This document shows, piece by piece, positions 61,660-64,000 of a stretch of 64,000 bases of DNA (position 1 is the stretch's first letter; every line of letters begins with the position of its first letter). A program made the translations under genes and the position numbers. This DNA is from Flammeovirgaceae bacterium 311 (GTDB taxonomy: Bacteria; Bacteroidota; Bacteroidia; Cytophagales; Cyclobacteriaceae), in assembly GCA_000597885.1 (NCBI GenBank), contig CP004371.1, positions 5,720,001 to 5,784,000 on the forward strand. Reading direction: 5' to 3'. The notes under the pieces were generated by a model. It ran no database searches. It worked only from the letters and a program-made list of their open reading frames with translations, and was not told the DNA's origin.

Positions 61660-62709
61660 ATGAATTACAGTAAACCGAACCCGGTACTATACAATTTACC
61701 ATTTCAGGTTGATGATTTCAATGATATGCCTTACAGGCCCCTGGGAACATCGGGCTTTCGTGTACCTAACATTGGTTTAGGCACCTGGAAAATAGGCTAT
61801 CCCGAAACGGGCGATGGATCCAGGGTAGATGAGAAACAGGCATTTCAGATTTTTGATAAGGCTGTGGAACTGGGTGTTACCTTATGGGATACAGCCAACC
61901 GATATAATAATTCTTCGGGCAATTCAGAGCGGGTAATTGGCAATTGGCTGAAAAACAACAGCTCAGAAAGACGCAACATTATATTGGCAACCAAGATATT
62001 CGGTGCCATGGATGGGCTAACGCCTAATCATTGCGGGCTTTCCCGGGCTAGCATTCTGGATGCTGTGTATGCAAGCTTAGAGCGGCTCCAGGTTAATTAC
62101 ATTGATTTGCTCTACTTCCATGCTTTCGATCCGCTTAGGCCAATTGAAGAAAGTCTTTCGGCTATAGAAGATCTGGCCAGACAAGACCTGATCAGGTATT
62201 TCGCAGTATCAAATTTTACGGTCGATCAGCTAGGTGCCTATCATAGGGTTATCAGGGAAAGTGGATCTGTCCGCAGCCGCATTCTGGCAGTGCAGAACCA
62301 GTATGACCTGCTGCAGGGAGAAAACAGCTCCTACACCGGAGTGCTGGAACATGCTGCTCAAACAGGCATCTCCTACATTGCCTGGAGTCCTCTGGCAAGA
62401 GGGCTTCTGACAGAAAGGTACCTTGATCCGGATGCGGCTGGTCCCGGAGATCGTCTTTTTGATGAAGGAACAGTGGAAGAAAAGACCAGCGGGGCTAATC
62501 TGGAAAAATTACACCAGTTAAGAAAATTATCACGTGAGTGGGGGCTGGAGTTACCCCAGCTTGTAATTGCGTATATGTTAACGCTGCCTGGTATGGGGCC
62601 TGTTATACCGTCTTCCTCAAGCGTGCAGCAGCTGGTTTCTAATGCTGCTGCTGGAAAGGTTGTTTTAAATGAAGAGCAGCAGAGAAAGATCAAAGGATTG
62701 CTTCAATAG
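61660..62709 (+). CDS. Aldo/keto reductase
   Basis: The 349-residue protein is a TIM-barrel aldo/keto reductase with the full catalytic tetrad D77 and Y82 in LWDTANRYNN, K112 in ATKIFG and H154 in LYFHAFDP. The C-terminal NADP site is GPVIPSSSSVQQL. It most resembles the YghZ/glyceraldehyde-3-phosphate-reductase branch. The frame is open to a GTG at 61633 and an ATG at 61645, but GGAG at 61651-61654 is correctly placed for ATG 61660, and the protein has no signal, so it acts in the cytosol. It probably reduces a sugar product of the locus. Confidence 0.93.
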   Translation: MNYSKPNPVLYNLPFQVDDFNDMPYRPLGTSGFRVPNIGLGTWKIGYPETGDGSRVDEKQAFQIFDKAVELGVTLWDTANRYNNSSGNSERVIGNWLKNNSSERRNIILATKIFGAMDGLTPNHCGLSRASILDAVYASLERLQVNYIDLLYFHAFDPLRPIEESLSAIEDLARQDLIRYFAVSNFTVDQLGAYHRVIRESGSVRSRILAVQNQYDLLQGENSSYTGVLEHAAQTGISYIAWSPLARGLLTERYLDPDAAGPGDRLFDEGTVEEKTSGANLEKLHQLRKLSREWGLELPQLVIAYMLTLPGMGPVIPSSSSVQQLVSNAAAGKVVLNEEQQRKIKGLLQ

Positions 62710-62911
62710 CATCACTTGAGAAACAAGGTTTGTAGTTGTTTCAGCTGAAAGCAGGAGAGCAGCCTGGAAAAAACAGTTCCGGATAGTCTCCAGTACAGAA
62801 ACTGAAGAAAACTAACGCTATGAGCTGGAGTTGCAGCAGTTTATGATAAATCAAATAAAACAGAAAGAGGCCGCTTCCGCTGCTGAAAGCCTGGGTGTTG
62901 CTATAAGGCGA

Positions 62912-63649
62912 ATGAATTTCAGATATATACTATTTATGCATGCGTTTCTTTTGCTGCTCATGAGCAGCTGTGCGGTGTCTAAAAAGCCGGCTGTGTATAC
63001 GGTTGAACGTTTGTCTGAACCGGTTGAAATCAATGCAGACTGGAACAAAGAACCCTGGAATAGTGTAAAGGCACTCGATGTAGATAAATATATGGGGCAG
63101 GAGCCGGATCATAAGCCGGAAGTTCAGGCAAAAGTAACCTACGACCAGGAGGCTGTTTACATAATTTTCAGAGTAAAAGACCAGTACGTCAGGTGCATGA
63201 TCGATGAGTACCAGGGACCTGTATCCAGAGATAGTTGTGTGGAATTTTTCTTTACCCCGGGTACTGATATAAGCAAGGGGTATTTTAATCTGGAGGTGAA
63301 TTGTGGCGGTACTGCAGTGTTTAAATTTCAGAAAGTCGCAAAAGATGGCCAGACAAAAATCCCTAAAGCAGCATTCGATAAAATTGAAATTGCACATTCG
63401 CTTCCGCGCATTGTAACTCCTGAAATAGAAGACCCTGTTACCTGGACAGTTGAGTACCGGCTGCCAATTGAAATTCTGAAACAGTATTATGAGGTAGTGC
63501 CTCCTGCCCCCGGCGTGGAGTGGAAAGCAAACTTTTATAAAATTGCCTCTGAAAGTTCACACCCACACTGGCTTACCTGGTCGTTTGTAGATAATCCGGA
63601 ACCTAGATTTCACCTCCCCGAATTTTTCGGTACCCTCAAGTTCCAGTAG
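62912..63649 (+). CDS. CBM9-like carbohydrate-binding lipoprotein
   Basis: The 245-residue protein begins MNFRYILFMHAFLLLLMSSC with the lipid cysteine at C20; AAGGCG precedes this ATG, while a frame opening at 62831 would place 27 polar residues before the signal. The mature part matches the carbohydrate-binding family 9-like (DOMON-type) beta sandwich: VTYDQEAVYIIFRVKDQYVR, SRDSCVEFFFTPG, GYFNLEVNCGG, and the end HWLTWSFVDNPEPRFHLPEF. It should bind a glycan at the outer membrane; no catalytic motif is apparent. It is downstream of the reductase by 202 bp in the same locus. Confidence 0.88.
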   Translation: MNFRYILFMHAFLLLLMSSCAVSKKPAVYTVERLSEPVEINADWNKEPWNSVKALDVDKYMGQEPDHKPEVQAKVTYDQEAVYIIFRVKDQYVRCMIDEYQGPVSRDSCVEFFFTPGTDISKGYFNLEVNCGGTAVFKFQKVAKDGQTKIPKAAFDKIEIAHSLPRIVTPEIEDPVTWTVEYRLPIEILKQYYEVVPPAPGVEWKANFYKIASESSHPHWLTWSFVDNPEPRFHLPEFFGTLKFQ

Positions 63650-63738
63650 CAGGATTTCCGGGAAGCTGTTCTTTAACTGCTAAACATGCCTGCTTGCCAA
63701 ATGAATATTTTACTGATCAGCACCAAAGCGTTGAACCG

Positions 63739-64000
63739 ATGAGCACCAAAGCATTTCTTTTTGCAGTATTGTTTATCAATATAACCGGCCTTACCAATGC
63801 ACAATCTACAGCAGAAAGACCGGAGGATTTGAAAGAAGAAAAGATAACTCCAGCAGAACTAAAGGAATGGAAAATATGGGGAGCGGGAGAGGCTTTTGCA
63901 ATTGGAAACCAGTTATGCCTGAAGGAGCATGATGAAACAAAGGGAGTAATGCTTGTAAGTCCCATGGCATATGGCGAGCATGTAGTCTTAAAATTTAAAG
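63739..64000 (+). CDS. Exported protein, C-terminus beyond the window
   Basis: An ATG at 63739 opens a frame that runs to the window end (87 codons). It starts MSTKAFLFAVLFINITGLTN-AQS, a clear signal peptide, followed by a charged stretch and WKIWGAGEAFAIGNQLCLKE and VMLVSPMAYGEHVVLKFKF-like sequence. The latter part resembles the beginning of a concanavalin-type sandwich found in DUF1961 and related glycan-active proteins, but the visible portion is too short to be sure. It is the next plus-strand gene of the polysaccharide locus, 89 bp after the CBM9-like gene. A 16-bp near-perfect direct repeat spans its start (63715-63730 and 63738-63753). Confidence 0.75.
   Translation, partial: MSTKAFLFAVLFINITGLTNAQSTAERPEDLKEEKITPAELKEWKIWGAGEAFAIGNQLCLKEHDETKGVMLVSPMAYGEHVVLKFK

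Noticed and set aside
63715-63753. 16-bp direct repeat GATSAGCACCAAAGC at the start of the last gene
   Set aside because: It is short and only two copies; most likely a chance or slippage duplication without evident function.
1-64000. Insertion sequences, prophage, tRNA or rRNA genes
   Set aside because: No transposase, integrase, terminal repeats or tRNA-like folds were recognised anywhere in the window.

Overview
The window looks like chromosomal DNA of a member of the Bacteroidota, most likely a free-living polysaccharide-degrading Cytophagales-type bacterium. The reasons are a FecI/FecR pair followed by a SusC/SusD pair, many Bacteroidota-style lipoproteins, an OMP_b-brl_3-type TonB-dependent receptor, Rcp1-type response regulators, one good TTG-N19-TAnnTTT-type promoter, weak Shine-Dalgarno sequences in general and moderate GC. 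No rRNA, tRNA, CRISPR array, transposase or prophage gene was seen. The species was not identified.

Layout. 1-2167 (minus): a partial response regulator, a complete response regulator and a PAS-PAS histidine kinase whose two PAS domains both carry the FixL-type heme-pocket residues. 2453-6497: a universal stress protein facing the fermentation pair pta-ackA. 7165-7997: two small unrecognised genes. 8288-12885 (minus): a TonB-dependent outer-membrane receptor, then a tightly overlapping operon of ABC ATPase, ABC permease, YtrA-type GntR regulator and a 35-residue membrane peptide. Near-identical inverted repeats precede both the receptor and the ABC operon. 13339-18072 (plus): two lipoproteins sharing a similar upstream element, an ECF sigma factor with a 15-bp minisatellite over its 5' end, and an overlapping gene for a long protein joining an inner-membrane anchor to a predicted beta-barrel. 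18177-19550: oxyR beside a decayed catalase fragment.

19661-29616 is a carbohydrate module (sugar porter, fructokinase-like PfkB, acetyltransferase, aldose 1-epimerase, GH26 mannanase-like enzyme, exported AGE-family epimerase with a fibronectin III tail, GH9 glucanase) that would suit beta-mannan or glucomannan use. 29977-33452 (minus) is a three-gene membrane operon: multi-spanning protein, HAD hydrolase, and a UbiA prenyltransferase resembling decaprenyl-phosphate phosphoribosyltransferase. 34169-42126 (plus) holds an exported TIM-barrel isomerase, ROK kinase, SIS isomerase, PhyH-type dioxygenase, GH172/DUF2961 enzyme and an exported amidohydrolase, followed by an Lrp/AsnC regulator on the other strand.

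43156-47046 (minus): gluconate-2-dehydrogenase-subunit-3-like protein, GMC oxidoreductase and sulfatase. 47355-52172 (plus): CoA-acylating semialdehyde dehydrogenase, class III aminotransferase, a LeuT-like transporter with no ATG in the expected place, and an overlapping 46-residue single-helix protein like the MetS small subunit; together they fit uptake and breakdown of an omega-amino acid such as beta-alanine. 52917-64000 (plus) is the start of a polysaccharide utilization locus: ECF sigma, FecR, SusC with an STN signalling domain, SusD, DUF4861 protein, aldo/keto reductase, CBM9-like lipoprotein and an exported protein cut by the window end.
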